Assembly (NCBI RefSeq): GCF_000526335.1
Contig: NZ_JAFW01000001.1
Location: 4,402,001 to 4,466,000 of the forward strand
Reading direction: 5' to 3'
DNA from: Arthrobacter sp. 31Y
GTDB taxonomy: Bacteria > Actinomycetota > Actinomycetes > Actinomycetales > Micrococcaceae
DNA: 64,000 nucleotides
Made by a program: the position numbers and the translations under genes. Positions 1-9,323 of this stretch are shown here, in pieces (positions within the stretch are counted from its first letter, which is position 1; each line of letters starts with the position of its first letter). The notes beneath the pieces are model-generated. The model had not been told where the DNA came from and did no database searches. It was given only the letters and a program-made list of their open reading frames with translations.

Positions 1-912
1 CTCTTCGCAGGAACGCCTGCTGTGGCTGTGCCTTCGTTGAATGCGCTGGTTCAAGCGGGCTTCGAGATCGTTGCCGTCCTCACCCGGCCGGATGCGCCCG
101 TGGGCCGCAAACGCGTCCTGACTCCTTCGCCGGTGGCTGCACGTGCCATGGAACTCGGTATCGAGGTCATCCGCGCAGCAAAGGTTGACGCCGGGACCAC
201 GGCCAAAATCGCGGAATTCGCCCCTGACGTCGCCGCCATCGTTGCCTACGGTGGCATTGTTCCCAAGGCTGCATTGGGTGTCCCGACGCACGGCTGGGTC
301 AACCTGCACTTTTCTCTTCTGCCCGCCTGGCGCGGTGCTGCCCCTGTACAGCGATCCATCATCGCGGGCGACGACGTCACCGGGGCCGCTACGTTCCAGC
401 TTGAAGAAGGCCTGGACACCGGTCCCGTGTTCGGGACACTTACTGAAACAGTTCGCCCCGGGGATACCGCTGGGGATCTCCTGGAGCGGCTGTCCATCAG
501 CGGCGCTGTTCTGCTGAGCCAGACACTTTCGGCAATCGACGCCGGTCAGGCTGCTCCAGTGCCGCAGCAGGGGGAGATCTCCCTGGCCCCCAAGCTGTCG
601 CTCGACGACGGACGCCTGGACTGGCAGCAGCCGGCCCTTGCCTTGAACCGCCGCGCGCGCGGTGTTACCCCTGAACCCGGAGCCTGGACCACCTTGGAGG
701 GCCAGAGGATCAAACTCGAACCAGTAGCGCTTCGGCCCGACATCAAAGATCTTCCGCCGGGAAATATCCTGGTGGATGGCACGTCAGTCTTGGTGGGCAC
801 CGGGTCCCATGCAGTGGAGCTTGGCCGGATCCAACCGGCCGGTAAGAAAATGATGTCGTCCGCCGATTGGGCGCGCGGCTTGGCAACACCCGAGAGAGTG
901 GTATTCGAATGA
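1..912 (+). CDS. fmt: Methionyl-tRNA formyltransferase (5' truncated by window edge)
   Basis: Transfers a formyl group from 10-formyl-tetrahydrofolate to initiator Met-tRNA in the cytoplasm. The frame is open from base 1 and begins LFAGTPAVAVPSL, which matches the family start (VFAGTP..AVPSL), so only about five residues are missing. The folate-site motif HFSLLPAWRGAAP lies near partial residue 103 and is followed by the GAATFQLEEGLDTGPV segment. The C-terminal OB-like domain is complete. The stop overlaps the next start (ATGA), implying translational coupling to rsmB. Family assignment is secure; the true start is outside the window. Confidence 0.95.
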   Translation, partial: LFAGTPAVAVPSLNALVQAGFEIVAVLTRPDAPVGRKRVLTPSPVAARAMELGIEVIRAAKVDAGTTAKIAEFAPDVAAIVAYGGIVPKAALGVPTHGWVNLHFSLLPAWRGAAPVQRSIIAGDDVTGAATFQLEEGLDTGPVFGTLTETVRPGDTAGDLLERLSISGAVLLSQTLSAIDAGQAAPVPQQGEISLAPKLSLDDGRLDWQQPALALNRRARGVTPEPGAWTTLEGQRIKLEPVALRPDIKDLPPGNILVDGTSVLVGTGSHAVELGRIQPAGKKMMSSADWARGLATPERVVFE

Positions 913-2477
913 GCGAGTCCGGCCGGCGAGGCCCCAACAACAGCGGGAGCCGGGACGGTGGCGGGGCGGGAAACCGGGGCTCACAGGGCAACCGTGGAGG
1001 CGGCGGCGAGAGCAAGCGCAACGCCCAAGGCCGGGAGCGGAACAGAGGACCGCAGCGGGGCTTCACCAATAACGCTCCGTCGCAGCGTACGCGTCGCGCT
1101 GATCCAGCCCGGCTGGTGGCCTTCGAAGTGCTCCGCGCTGTTGCTTCCGAAGATGCTTACGCAAACCTAGTGTTGCCGGCACGTATCCGGGAGCACCGCC
1201 TGGACCGTCGGGATGCCGGCTTCGCCACTGAATTGAGCTATGGGGCCCTGCGTGGCCAAGGAACCTACGATGCCATCTTGGCCCGTTGCGTGGACCGTCC
1301 CCTGGAGCAACTTGATCCCGCCATCCTGGATGCCTTGCGGATTGGCGCGCACCAGCTGCTTTCCATGCGTGTTCCCGCGCATGCGGCGCTGGACCAGACT
1401 GTCGGCTTGGCGCGCGCGGTCATCGGAGCCGGCCCCTCCGCCCTCATCAACGCCGTACTTCGCAAGGTGACTGCCCACAGCATGGGGGAGTGGCTGGAGA
1501 TTCTGCTGGATGACGAATCCGACGAGACCAAGATCGCTGCCCTGCGCCATGCCCACCCGGAATGGATTGTCCGGGCACTACGCCAATCGTTGGTGAACCA
1601 CGGGCGCTCCAAGACCGAGATTGATGCCCTCCTGGAAGCCGATAACGCGGCTCCGGTGGTTAACCTGGTGGCTTTGCCTGGTCTGGGTAACCTGGACGAG
1701 GCCTTCGATCATGGGGCCACAGCAGGTGAGCTGGTGGAGGATTCAGCTCTTTCTGCCGGCGGGGACCTTGGACGTTTTGAATCGGTCCGGCGCGGTACCA
1801 CTCGTGTTCAGGACGTGGGGTCCCAACTTGTGGCCCGTGCTTTGGCCGGAGTCGAGCTGGGTGGCTCTCCTGCGCAGGGTGAGCGATGGTTGGACTTGTG
1901 CGCGGGCCCCGGTGGAAAGGCGGCGCTCCTGGCTGCCTTGGCATACCGCGACGGTGCCACCCTGCTGGCCAACGAGCCGGCCCCCCACCGGGCGAAACTT
2001 GTCCAGCAAGCACTTTCGGCTGTGCCGGATGAGGCTTGGACTGTACGGACAGGCGACGGCCGTGAAGTGGGTGCGGAGCAGCCTGAAACTTTTGACCGCG
2101 TCCTGGTGGACGTACCTTGCAGTGGTCTTGGTGCCTTGCGGAGGCGACCGGAATCCCGGTGGCGCCGCTCTCCCAAGGACATCGGGGACTTGGGCCCCTT
2201 GCAGCGTGACTTGTTGAAGTCCGCGCTGGATGCCGTCAAGCCCGGTGGAGTGGTGGCGTATGTGACGTGTTCGCCGCATCCGGCCGAAACCACAGCCGTT
2301 GTAACCGACGTGCTGGCCAAGCGTGAGGACCTTGAACTGCTGGACGCGGGGCAAGCACTGGACAACGTCAGCCTGACCGGCAACCTCGACGCCGGTCACG
2401 AGCTCACTGCCCAGTTGTGGCCGCACATTCACCAGACGGATGCCATGTTCATGGCGATCATCCGCAAGAAGCCGTAG
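909..2477 (+). CDS. rsmB: 16S rRNA (cytosine-967-C5) methyltransferase RsmB
   Basis: SAM-dependent m5C methyltransferase of 16S rRNA, 522 residues. The ATG at 909 overlaps the fmt stop as ATGA, which is why it is preferred over an upstream in-frame start. Roughly residues 1-60 are a Gly/Asn/Arg-rich low-complexity extension. A NusB-like RNA-binding domain follows, then the Rossmann methyltransferase with the SAM motif DLCAGPGGKAALLAAL, the catalytic-Cys motif DVPCSGLGALRRRP and the second conserved Cys in YVTCSPHPAET. The pairing with fmt is common in bacteria. The RG-rich head is longer than in typical RsmB. Confidence 0.93.
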   Translation: MSESGRRGPNNSGSRDGGGAGNRGSQGNRGGGGESKRNAQGRERNRGPQRGFTNNAPSQRTRRADPARLVAFEVLRAVASEDAYANLVLPARIREHRLDRRDAGFATELSYGALRGQGTYDAILARCVDRPLEQLDPAILDALRIGAHQLLSMRVPAHAALDQTVGLARAVIGAGPSALINAVLRKVTAHSMGEWLEILLDDESDETKIAALRHAHPEWIVRALRQSLVNHGRSKTEIDALLEADNAAPVVNLVALPGLGNLDEAFDHGATAGELVEDSALSAGGDLGRFESVRRGTTRVQDVGSQLVARALAGVELGGSPAQGERWLDLCAGPGGKAALLAALAYRDGATLLANEPAPHRAKLVQQALSAVPDEAWTVRTGDGREVGAEQPETFDRVLVDVPCSGLGALRRRPESRWRRSPKDIGDLGPLQRDLLKSALDAVKPGGVVAYVTCSPHPAETTAVVTDVLAKREDLELLDAGQALDNVSLTGNLDAGHELTAQLWPHIHQTDAMFMAIIRKKP

Positions 2478-2484
2478 CCGCGAA

Positions 2485-2521
2485 GGCCACGCTGCAGGGG
2501 TTCGTCTCCTTCGGCGTGGCC
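2485..2521 (+). terminator. Possible weak terminator hairpin after rsmB
   Basis: GGCCACGC and GCGTGGCC form an 8-bp stem with a 21-base loop just after the rsmB stop. No T-run follows, so termination here is only a possibility. Confidence 0.3.
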
Positions 2522-2576
2522 CACTCGTTCCCACCTCACCTACTCTTCCGACCATCACCGACCCCAAGGGGCTGCT

Positions 2577-3251
2577 TTGTCTCAGTGCTGTATCAACCCG
2601 AGCATCCTGTCAGCGGATTTCGTCAACCTTGAGGCGGAACTGCAGCGGATCAGCAATGCAGATGCCGTCCATGTGGACGTCATGGACAACCATTTCGTTC
2701 CCAACCTGACGCTGGGCCTGCCCGTGGTGCAAAGGATTCAAGCAGTCAGCCCGGTTCCGCTGGACGCGCATTTGATGATCTCCGACGCCGACCGCTGGGC
2801 GCCTGCCTACGCAGACGCGGGTGTCGCTTCGGTGACGTTCCATGCCGAAGCTGCCATGGCGCCGGTCAAGCTGGCGCGCGAACTTCGCGCCAGAGGCTCC
2901 AAAGCTGGCATGGCGCTGCGACCGGCCACACCCGTGGAGCCCTACCTGGACATGCTTAGTGAACTGGACATGCTGTTGATCATGACGGTGGAGCCCGGAT
3001 TTGGGGGACAGTCATTCTTGGACATCACCCTGCCCAAGATCCGGCGTGCCAGGGCAGCAATTGAGGGTTCGGGCATCGGCGTCGCCATCCAGGTGGACGG
3101 CGGCATTACCGAGGAAACCATTGTGCGGGCGGCTGAAGCCGGAGCGAACGTCTTCGTTGCGGGCTCGGCAGTCTACGGGCACCAGGACCCCGCGGCGGCA
3201 ATCGACCGGCTCCGTGCAGCGGGTCAGGCCGCTGCTCGAACAACCGCCTGA
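2577..3251 (+). CDS. rpe: Ribulose-phosphate 3-epimerase
   Basis: Interconverts ribulose-5-phosphate and xylulose-5-phosphate in the pentose phosphate pathway; 224 residues, the usual length. Family motifs are in order: [10 protein letters not shown] at the N-terminus, [17 protein letters not shown] with a metal-binding His/Asp pair, [14 protein letters not shown] and QVDGGI. The start is a TTG at 2577, because no ATG or GTG precedes the conserved NPSILSADF in frame. Its product feeds ribulose-5-phosphate, a substrate of the riboflavin operon that follows. Confidence 0.94.
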   Translation: MSQCCINPSILSADFVNLEAELQRISNADAVHVDVMDNHFVPNLTLGLPVVQRIQAVSPVPLDAHLMISDADRWAPAYADAGVASVTFHAEAAMAPVKLARELRARGSKAGMALRPATPVEPYLDMLSELDMLLIMTVEPGFGGQSFLDITLPKIRRARAAIEGSGIGVAIQVDGGITEETIVRAAEAGANVFVAGSAVYGHQDPAAAIDRLRAAGQAAARTTA

Positions 3252-3330
3252 AAGTCGTCACCACATGTTACGAAAATGGCCCGGGAATAGCCGGGGCACC
3301 TTCGTAGTTGTGGCAGAATAACAACACACA

Positions 3331-3484
3331 TACGTGCTCCGGGGTCGGTGTAAGTCCGAACCGGCGGTTATAGTCCGCGACCCGCGAGCCATTGGCTTCC
3401 AAGAAATTGGATGTTCGGTGGCAGACGGTTGAACTGGTGAAATTCCGGTACCGACAGTTAAAGTCTGGATGGGAGAAGCACGTA
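3331..3484 (+). promoter_or_regulatory. FMN riboswitch (RFN element)
   Basis: Closing helix P1 pairs TACGTGCT (3331-3338) with AGCACGTA (3477-3484). Between them lie RFN-consensus blocks: GGTGTAAGTCCGAACCGGCG near the 5' side, and GGTGAAATTCCGGTACCGAC followed by AGTCTGGATGGGAGAAG near the 3' side. It sits upstream of ribM and the rib genes, where FMN would reduce expression of synthesis and uptake. Confidence 0.95.
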
Positions 3485-3489
3485 CAGTC

Positions 3490-3523
3490 ATGCCTTGGGC
3501 GTTCCTTTTGCGACGCCCGGCAT
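3490..3523 (+). promoter_or_regulatory. Hairpin in the riboswitch expression platform
   Basis: ATGCC..GGGCGT pairs with ACGCCC.GGCAT, with a two-base bulge, directly after the aptamer. There is no T-run, so control by RBS occlusion or Rho seems more likely than a simple intrinsic terminator. The ribM ribosome-binding site (GGAAGGAA) lies about 40 bases further on. Confidence 0.45.
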
Positions 3524-3574
3524 TGCGCTGTCGTACACCCCCGGAGTCATCGCGGCTTACTGGGAAGGAACGGC

Positions 3575-4282
3575 ATGGACTTTCTGCGATGGCTCTTCGA
3601 AGCACAGATCCCCGTTGGAGGATCTGCTCTTGTCTTACGCGAAGTGCTTGGAAACATCTTTGGGCTACTCAGCGCCCTCGGCGGTATGCGCCGTAAAGTC
3701 TGGGCATGGCCAATCGGCATCGTCGGTAACATCCTCCTGCTCACGGTATTCCTGGGCAACGTCTTTGGTGCAGCAGCGCCAGCCACGCTGTGGGGACAGG
3801 CCGCGCGGCAAATCATGTTCATCGCAGTGGCCGTGTATGGCTGGTACCGATGGCAGCAGGGCCGGCAATCGAGCACCCAAGGGCGGGCAATCGTCCCGGG
3901 TTGGGCGAGCAATAAGGTTCGAATCGCGCTGATTGCTGCGATGGTGGCAGGCACGGCGGCATTGACGCCCCTGTTCGACGCTTTGGGCTCCTATCCGCCG
4001 GTGTGGGCTGACGCCTGGACGTTCATGGGATCCCTGCTGGCCACCTACGGAATGGCACGCGGGTGGACCGAGTTCTGGCTCATCTGGGTAGCCGTGGACA
4101 TTGTTGGTGTGCCCCTCTTGTTCAGCGCCGGCTACTACGCCAGTGCGGTCATGTACCTGTTTTACGGCTTCTTCACACTCACCGGGTTCTTTGTATGGTG
4201 GCGCGCCGAAAAGCGTGAGCGTGGCAGTAATGACGGCAGCAGTCCGGCCGGCGTCGCAGCACCCGTGGGAGCCGTCCAGTGA
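3575..4282 (+). CDS. ribM: Riboflavin transporter, PnuC-like (RibM/PnuX)
   Basis: Membrane transporter of the PnuC/PnuX family that takes up riboflavin in actinobacteria, about 235 residues. The ATG at 3575 follows GGAAGGAA and opens MDFLRWLFEAQIPVGG; upstream in-frame sequence belongs to the riboswitch. The family core GLLSALGGMRRKVWAWPIG is followed by several hydrophobic helices and the tryptophan-rich W.EFWLIWV segment. Directly downstream of the FMN riboswitch and overlapping ribD. The riboflavin role follows from this context and the known corynebacterial and streptomycete homologues. Confidence 0.88.
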   Translation: MDFLRWLFEAQIPVGGSALVLREVLGNIFGLLSALGGMRRKVWAWPIGIVGNILLLTVFLGNVFGAAAPATLWGQAARQIMFIAVAVYGWYRWQQGRQSSTQGRAIVPGWASNKVRIALIAAMVAGTAALTPLFDALGSYPPVWADAWTFMGSLLATYGMARGWTEFWLIWVAVDIVGVPLLFSAGYYASAVMYLFYGFFTLTGFFVWWRAEKRERGSNDGSSPAGVAAPVGAVQ

Positions 4283-5418
4283 GCTTCGCCAACACGCCCT
4301 ATACCGCAGCAGAAATTACCGCCATGGAGGCCGCACTGTCGGCAGCCCTTGCCGGTCCCCGGGGAGCCAATCCGTTGGTAGGGGCGGTCATCCTCAGTCC
4401 GCAAGGCGAGCAACTGGCAACCGGTTATCACCGAGGAGCCGGGACGGCCCATGCTGAAGCCGATGCGATTTCCGAAGCCCGGAAGAGGGGCATCGACACA
4501 GTCGGAACCACCATGGTTGTCACTTTGGAGCCCTGCAACCACGTGGGCAGAACCGGGCCATGCGCCCAAGCCATCATTGACGCGGGAATCGCGAGGGTGA
4601 TTTACGCCGTCGACGATCCCCATGACCCCGCTGCGGGCGGTGCGCGCACGCTAACTGCCGCTGGTGTTGAGGTCAGGTCCGGGCTGGAAGGCGGGAAGGC
4701 GCTGGACCTGAACCGGGACTGGTTCGACGCCGTCGCGGCAAAGCGTCCTTTCGTTACCTTGCATATCGCCCAGACCCTGGACAGCAGGATTGCTGCTGTA
4801 GACGGCACCAGCCAGTGGATCTCCTGCCCGGAGTCACTGGCCGACAATCACGGACTGCGGGGACTCATCGACGCAATCCTCGTGGGTACTGGCACCGTGC
4901 TGATCGACAACCCGCGCCTCACGGCACGGGCACCGGACGGCGAACTTTCGGCTCACCAGCCCCTACGCGCGGTCATGGGCCTGCGGGAAGTCCCTGAGGA
5001 TGCTGCAGTGCGTGGCACTGATGGGCTTTTCGTTCACCTGCCAACCCGGGATCCTGCGGAAGCCTTGGACTCCCTGTTCGAACAGGGCGTCCGGCACCTC
5101 ATGGTGGAAGGCGGCTCATCGATTCTGAGTACTTTCCTTGCAGCAGAGCTGGTGGACGAACTGATCGTCTATGTAGCCCCCACGCTGCTCGGATCCGGAA
5201 CGCCGGCCCTCAACGACCTCGGTATCACCACGCTGGCAGAAGCCCAGCGCTGGTCCTGGGACGACGCCGGTGGCGGCGCCGTCCGGGTTCTCGGCAACGA
5301 CCTTCGGCTGCACCTGCGTTCCCCGCGGGGTGCCGCCAGCACCATCACGAATTCGGTTTCGCAGAAGAATTTGGTTTCTCACAGTGAAGCTGCGGAATAT
5401 CTCACAGGAGGAAACTGA
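4279..5418 (+). CDS. ribD: Bifunctional riboflavin deaminase/reductase RibD
   Basis: Catalyses the second and third steps of riboflavin synthesis. The N-terminal cytidine-deaminase-like domain carries the zinc motifs HAEADAI (about residue 56) and EPCNHVGRTGPC (about residue 82). The C-terminal NADPH-dependent reductase domain contains LHIAQTLDSRIA and VEGGSSILSTFL. Length 379 is normal for the fused enzyme. The GTG start at 4279 overlaps the ribM stop. A short hydrophilic tail follows the reductase domain. Confidence 0.95.
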   Translation: MSFANTPYTAAEITAMEAALSAALAGPRGANPLVGAVILSPQGEQLATGYHRGAGTAHAEADAISEARKRGIDTVGTTMVVTLEPCNHVGRTGPCAQAIIDAGIARVIYAVDDPHDPAAGGARTLTAAGVEVRSGLEGGKALDLNRDWFDAVAAKRPFVTLHIAQTLDSRIAAVDGTSQWISCPESLADNHGLRGLIDAILVGTGTVLIDNPRLTARAPDGELSAHQPLRAVMGLREVPEDAAVRGTDGLFVHLPTRDPAEALDSLFEQGVRHLMVEGGSSILSTFLAAELVDELIVYVAPTLLGSGTPALNDLGITTLAEAQRWSWDDAGGGAVRVLGNDLRLHLRSPRGAASTITNSVSQKNLVSHSEAAEYLTGGN

Positions 5419-6047
5419 TGTTTACGGGAATCATTGCCGAGCAAGGCACTGTGCTGGGCATTGAACATGACGGCGATGCCAGCGCAACACTGCGTCTTAA
5501 AGCACCCACCACGGCGGAGGGATTGCCGTTGGGTGGTTCCATCGCCGTCAACGGGGTGTGCCTGACGGCCACTGAGATTGATGGCCAGGACTTCAGCGTG
5601 GATGTCATGGGCGAAACCTTGGTCCGCACCACCATCGGCGGACTGGCGCCGGGAGATGCCGTCAACCTGGAACGCTGCGTACCCGCCGGTGGACGGCTGG
5701 ACGGGCATGTTGTCCAGGGCCATGTGGACGGTGTTGGTGAGTTGCTGGAACGTGAGCCGCTGGGAAACTGGGATCGGCTCCGGTTTGGAGTGCCGGCCAC
5801 GCTGGCGCGCTACATCGCCGAGAAGGGTTCGATCGCCGTCGACGGTGTCTCACTGACCGTGACCGCTGTCAGTCCTGCCGCCGAAGCGGCACCGTGGTTT
5901 GAAGTGGGGTTGATCCCCACCACGCTCGAAGAAACAGGCCTGGGTGCCAAAGAGGTGGGAGGCCGGGTAAACATCGAAGTTGATGTGCTGGCCAAGTACA
6001 CCGAACGCCTTCTGTCTTTCGCGCCCCAGCAGGGAGGCAACCGATGA
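5418..6047 (+). CDS. ribE: Riboflavin synthase alpha subunit
   Basis: Dismutates two 6,7-dimethyl-8-ribityllumazines into riboflavin. Two lumazine-binding repeats are visible: [20 protein letters not shown] in the first half and [22 protein letters not shown] in the second. The length of 209 residues is typical. The ATG follows AGGAGGAAA and overlaps the last base of ribD. Part of the FMN-riboswitch operon. Confidence 0.95.
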   Translation: MFTGIIAEQGTVLGIEHDGDASATLRLKAPTTAEGLPLGGSIAVNGVCLTATEIDGQDFSVDVMGETLVRTTIGGLAPGDAVNLERCVPAGGRLDGHVVQGHVDGVGELLEREPLGNWDRLRFGVPATLARYIAEKGSIAVDGVSLTVTAVSPAAEAAPWFEVGLIPTTLEETGLGAKEVGGRVNIEVDVLAKYTERLLSFAPQQGGNR

Positions 6048-6739
6048 GTGCTCCTGCCAAGACAACTCCGGCCGGCGCGGGACGTACCGGGCTGGATCCT
6101 GTTGAATCAGCCATCGCTGCCATGGCCGCAGGCCAAGCCGTGATCGTGGTGGACAACGAGGATCGTGAGAACGAAGGCGACATTATCTTCGCTGCCGAAC
6201 ACGCGACGCCTGCCCTGATGGGATGGACCATCCGCTATTCATCCGGCGTCATCTGTGTTCCCTTGGATGGAGAGCGGGCAGATGCCCTCATTCTGCCGCC
6301 CATGGTGGAGATCAACGAGGACTCCAAGGGCACCGCTTACACTGTTTCCTGCGATGCCGCGATCGGCGTCAGCACCGGAATCTCGGCCACTGACCGTGCG
6401 TTGACGGCCCGGATCCTGGCGGATCCAAGCAGCACTCCGGCCTCGATCACCCGCCCCGGGCATATTTTCCCGTTGCGGGCGGTTAACGGGGGAGTGCGTG
6501 AACGCCCAGGTCACACGGAGGCTGCTGTGGACTTGTGTCGTCTTGCCGGGCTCGCCCCGGTGGGCGTGATCGCAGAGTTGGTACATGACGACGGTGAAAT
6601 GATGCGGCTGGACAGCCTGCGCGATTTCGCCGCTGAACATGGATGCCCCCTCATCTCCATTGAGGACCTGGTGTCATATGTTGAGGCGGTAGAGTCCCGG
6701 GCGGCACACGTTTCACAGGAGGACGAGGAGAAGCGATGA
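6044..6739 (+). CDS. ribB: 3,4-dihydroxy-2-butanone 4-phosphate synthase
   Basis: Converts ribulose-5-phosphate to DHBP plus formate. Signatures: [18 protein letters not shown] (metal and substrate acidic loop, about residue 36), [19 protein letters not shown], and [22 protein letters not shown]. At 231 residues it contains only the DHBP domain and ends just after [10 protein letters not shown]. Many actinobacteria have this fused to GTP cyclohydrolase II; here ribA is a separate, ATGA-overlapping gene with its own Shine-Dalgarno (GAGGAGAA). Both halves look intact. Confidence 0.93.
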   Translation: MSAPAKTTPAGAGRTGLDPVESAIAAMAAGQAVIVVDNEDRENEGDIIFAAEHATPALMGWTIRYSSGVICVPLDGERADALILPPMVEINEDSKGTAYTVSCDAAIGVSTGISATDRALTARILADPSSTPASITRPGHIFPLRAVNGGVRERPGHTEAAVDLCRLAGLAPVGVIAELVHDDGEMMRLDSLRDFAAEHGCPLISIEDLVSYVEAVESRAAHVSQEDEEKR

Positions 6740-7455
6740 CCGCATCGACCACACGCAGCAGTGACCACACCGGTCCCGGACCGCACCCCGTCAGTGGTGG
6801 GCCGATCGTGCAACTGCCGACGGCTTTTGGTGACTTCGTGGCACAGGCATGGACGGACCTCGAGACCGGCCACGAGCACCTTGCCGTGAGTTCCCCCAAC
6901 CCACCCAAGGGCGGCCGCGCGCCGCTGGTACGGCTGCATTCCGAATGCCTGACCGGCGACGTGTTCGGTTCCTATCGCTGCGACTGCGGAGAGCAGTTGG
7001 CGTTTGCCCTGGAGCTCATCCACGCCGAGGGCGGGACACTGCTCTACCTGCGCGGCCAAGAGGGCCGCGGAATCGGGCTGGCCAACAAGATCAAGGCATA
7101 CGCGCTGCAGGAAGCCGGGTTTGACACCGTGGAGGCCAACGAGCAGCTCGGCTTGCCCGTGGATGCGCGTTCCTACACTGCGGCAGGGCAGATACTGGCG
7201 GAAATGGGACTGCATGAGGTCAGGTTGTTGAGCAACAACCCCGACAAGCAAAACCGCCTTGCCCAAGCCGGAGTCTCGGTTGTGGAGATGGTGCCCACCG
7301 AGGTTCCTTCCCGCGAACAGAACCTCCGCTACCTGCAGACCAAGAAAGACCGGATGGACCACCGGCTGGCGCTCGACGTCGAGCCCGTCAGCAACGGTAA
7401 GACGCCGGCACCCCACCCCTTTGACAACAACCAAGACCGAACGGATTCCCAGTAA
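6736..7455 (+). CDS. ribA: GTP cyclohydrolase II
   Basis: Opens the imidazole ring of GTP, the first committed step of riboflavin synthesis. Zinc-site cysteines are in [19 protein letters not shown], the catalytic loop is [18 protein letters not shown], and LLSNNPDKQ is also present. The length is 239 residues with a Pro/Gly-rich N-terminal leader of about 25 residues and a C-terminal tail. It starts at the ATGA overlap with ribB. Confidence 0.93.
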   Translation: MTASTTRSSDHTGPGPHPVSGGPIVQLPTAFGDFVAQAWTDLETGHEHLAVSSPNPPKGGRAPLVRLHSECLTGDVFGSYRCDCGEQLAFALELIHAEGGTLLYLRGQEGRGIGLANKIKAYALQEAGFDTVEANEQLGLPVDARSYTAAGQILAEMGLHEVRLLSNNPDKQNRLAQAGVSVVEMVPTEVPSREQNLRYLQTKKDRMDHRLALDVEPVSNGKTPAPHPFDNNQDRTDSQ

Positions 7456-7457
7456 AC

Positions 7458-7943
7458 ATGAGCGGACACGGCGCGCCCACTATTGACCTCACCACCCTCA
7501 ACCCCGAGGAAACTTCTCAGCTGAAGCTCGCCATTGTGGCGGCGAGCTGGCACACACAGATCATGGATGGGCTGGTTGACGGCGCCCTCCGCGCAGCCAA
7601 GGAAGCCGGCATCGCCGAACCAACGCTGCTCCGGGTTCCGGGCAGCTTTGAGCTTCCGGTTGCCGCGGCCCGGCTCGCGCCGCACTTTGACGCCGTCGTA
7701 GCCCTCGGTGTGGTCATCCGCGGCGGAACGCCGCACTTCGACTACGTCTGCCAGGCTGCGACGTCGGGCCTTACCGACGTCAGCGTCCGCACCGGCGTGC
7801 CGGTTGGTTTCGGCGTCCTCACCTGCGACACCGAGCAGCAGGGGATCGACCGGGCCGGCCTTCCGGGCTCCAAGGAAGACAAGGGCCATGAAGCAGTGAC
7901 CGCTGCCCTTGCCACGGCTGTGACACTCAAGCAATTCAGCTAG
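7458..7943 (+). CDS. ribH: 6,7-dimethyl-8-ribityllumazine synthase
   Basis: Condenses DHBP with 5-amino-6-ribitylamino-uracil. The 161 residues show the lumazine synthase core: [48 protein letters not shown] and [10 protein letters not shown]. Two bases separate it from ribA. It is the last gene of the riboflavin operon, followed at once by a strong hairpin. Confidence 0.95.
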   Translation: MSGHGAPTIDLTTLNPEETSQLKLAIVAASWHTQIMDGLVDGALRAAKEAGIAEPTLLRVPGSFELPVAAARLAPHFDAVVALGVVIRGGTPHFDYVCQAATSGLTDVSVRTGVPVGFGVLTCDTEQQGIDRAGLPGSKEDKGHEAVTAALATAVTLKQFS

Positions 7944-7958
7944 ACGAGATTGCTGTAG

Positions 7959-7994
7959 AAGGGGATGTGAGTGTGTCTTCACTCACATCCCCTT
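7959..7994 (+). terminator. Terminator hairpin after ribH
   Basis: A perfect 15-bp stem, AAGGGGATGTGAGTG with CACTCACATCCCCTT, around a TGTCTT loop. It ends the rib operon. It also covers an upstream in-frame start of hisE, which argues for the later hisE start. No T-run. Confidence 0.7.
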
Positions 7995-8050
7995 CGTCAT
8001 GCAACGCCCCAACAAGCGGTGGTCGCCCCGGAGCAAGTAGTCTGGAGGGC

Positions 8051-8314
8051 GTGAAGAATTTCGAGACGCTGTTCGCAGAACTGAGTGAGAAAGCAGCGAC
8101 CCGCCCGGCAGGTTCGCGCACGGTTGCCGAACTGGACTCCGGAATCCATGGCATCGGCAAGAAGGTGGTCGAAGAGGCCGCCGAAGTCTGGATGGCCGCA
8201 GAGTACGAATCGGACGAAGCCGCCGCTGAGGAGATCTCCCAGTTGCTGTACCACCTGCAGGTCCTCATGCTCGCCAAGGGCCTCACCCTGGAAGACGTTT
8301 ACAAGCATCTCTAG
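8051..8314 (+). CDS. hisE: Phosphoribosyl-ATP diphosphatase
   Basis: Hydrolyses phosphoribosyl-ATP to phosphoribosyl-AMP in histidine synthesis. The 87-residue form starting at GTG 8051 ([14 protein letters not shown]) matches family length; the 28 in-frame residues upstream are low-complexity and overlap the ribH terminator. The MazG-like motif [25 protein letters not shown] supplies the acidic metal ligands. The gene precedes hisG by 84 bases. Confidence 0.92.
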   Translation: MKNFETLFAELSEKAATRPAGSRTVAELDSGIHGIGKKVVEEAAEVWMAAEYESDEAAAEEISQLLYHLQVLMLAKGLTLEDVYKHL

Positions 8315-8398
8315 CCACGCCACTCCGCTTGCCTGTTGCGGAGCCCCCTGCGTGGCCAAGGTGCCTGAAAACTTCCATTCCAACAAGAAAGTCTCCCA

Positions 8399-9259
8399 AT
8401 GCTCCGTGTAGCAGTCCCCAACAAGGGATCCCTGTCCGAAGCCGCCTCGGCAATGTTGTCCGAGGCCGGTTACCGCCAGCGCCGCGACACCCGCGAACTG
8501 GTTATGGTTGATCCGGACAATGAAATTGAGTTCTTCTTCCTCCGTCCCCGCGACATCGCCGTCTACGTAGGCCAGGGCACCCTGGACGTAGGCATCACCG
8601 GCCGCGACCTCTTGCTGGACGCAAAGGTGGAAGCCGAGGAACTGCTTCCTTTGGGCTTCGCGCCGTCCACGTTCCGTTTCGCCGGCCCGGTTGGTGACTT
8701 CACCGGCGTCGAGCAGCTCGAAGGCAAGCGCCTCGCCACCAGTTACGACGGACTTCTGCGGGACTACCTTTCCGAGCGCGGCGTGAACGCCACAGTGGTC
8801 CGCTTGGACGGTGCCGTGGAATCTTCGGTGCGTCTCGGCGTGGCGGACGCGATCGCCGACGTCGTTGAAACGGGTAACACCCTCAAGGCTGCCGGTATGG
8901 AGATCTTTGGCGATCCCATCCTGAAGTCCGAGGCCGTGCTGATCCGGCGCTCAGGCTCAGGTGGAGCCGCCAACGGAACTGCCAAGGAAATCGAGATTCT
9001 CATCCGACGCCTGCAGGGTGTCCTCGTGGCACGCCAGTACGTCCTGATGGACTATGACATCCGCAAGGACCTGGTGGAAGACGCGGCAGCACTGACTCCC
9101 GGCCTTGAATCGCCCACGGTCTCACCGCTGCGTGATTCCGACTGGGTTGCCGTGCGGTCCATGGTTCCCAAAAAGGAAACCAACCGCATCATGGACGAGC
9201 TGTACGATCTCGGCGCGCGCGCCATCCTGGTCAGCAGCATCCACGCCTGCCGTATCTGA
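8399..9259 (+). CDS. hisG: ATP phosphoribosyltransferase, long form
   Basis: First and feedback-regulated enzyme of histidine synthesis. At 286 residues it is the long form with a C-terminal regulatory ACT-like domain, so no HisZ is needed. Motifs: VAVPNKGSLSEAASAML at the N-terminus, YVGQGTLDVGITGRDLL, and LEGKRLATSYDGLLRDYL. The phosphate-binding segment contains DAIADVVETGNTLKAAGM. It is transcribed with hisE. Confidence 0.95.
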   Translation: MLRVAVPNKGSLSEAASAMLSEAGYRQRRDTRELVMVDPDNEIEFFFLRPRDIAVYVGQGTLDVGITGRDLLLDAKVEAEELLPLGFAPSTFRFAGPVGDFTGVEQLEGKRLATSYDGLLRDYLSERGVNATVVRLDGAVESSVRLGVADAIADVVETGNTLKAAGMEIFGDPILKSEAVLIRRSGSGGAANGTAKEIEILIRRLQGVLVARQYVLMDYDIRKDLVEDAAALTPGLESPTVSPLRDSDWVAVRSMVPKKETNRIMDELYDLGARAILVSSIHACRI

Positions 9260-9323
9260 TCCGGCGCAGCATCCTCACGCCGCGCATCAAACTGCAGAGT
9301 TCAGAAATTTTTAGGAGCAGCAC

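Noticed and set aside
7967..8050. Upstream GTG start for hisE
   Set aside because: It falls inside the ribH terminator hairpin and adds 28 low-complexity residues not found in HisE.
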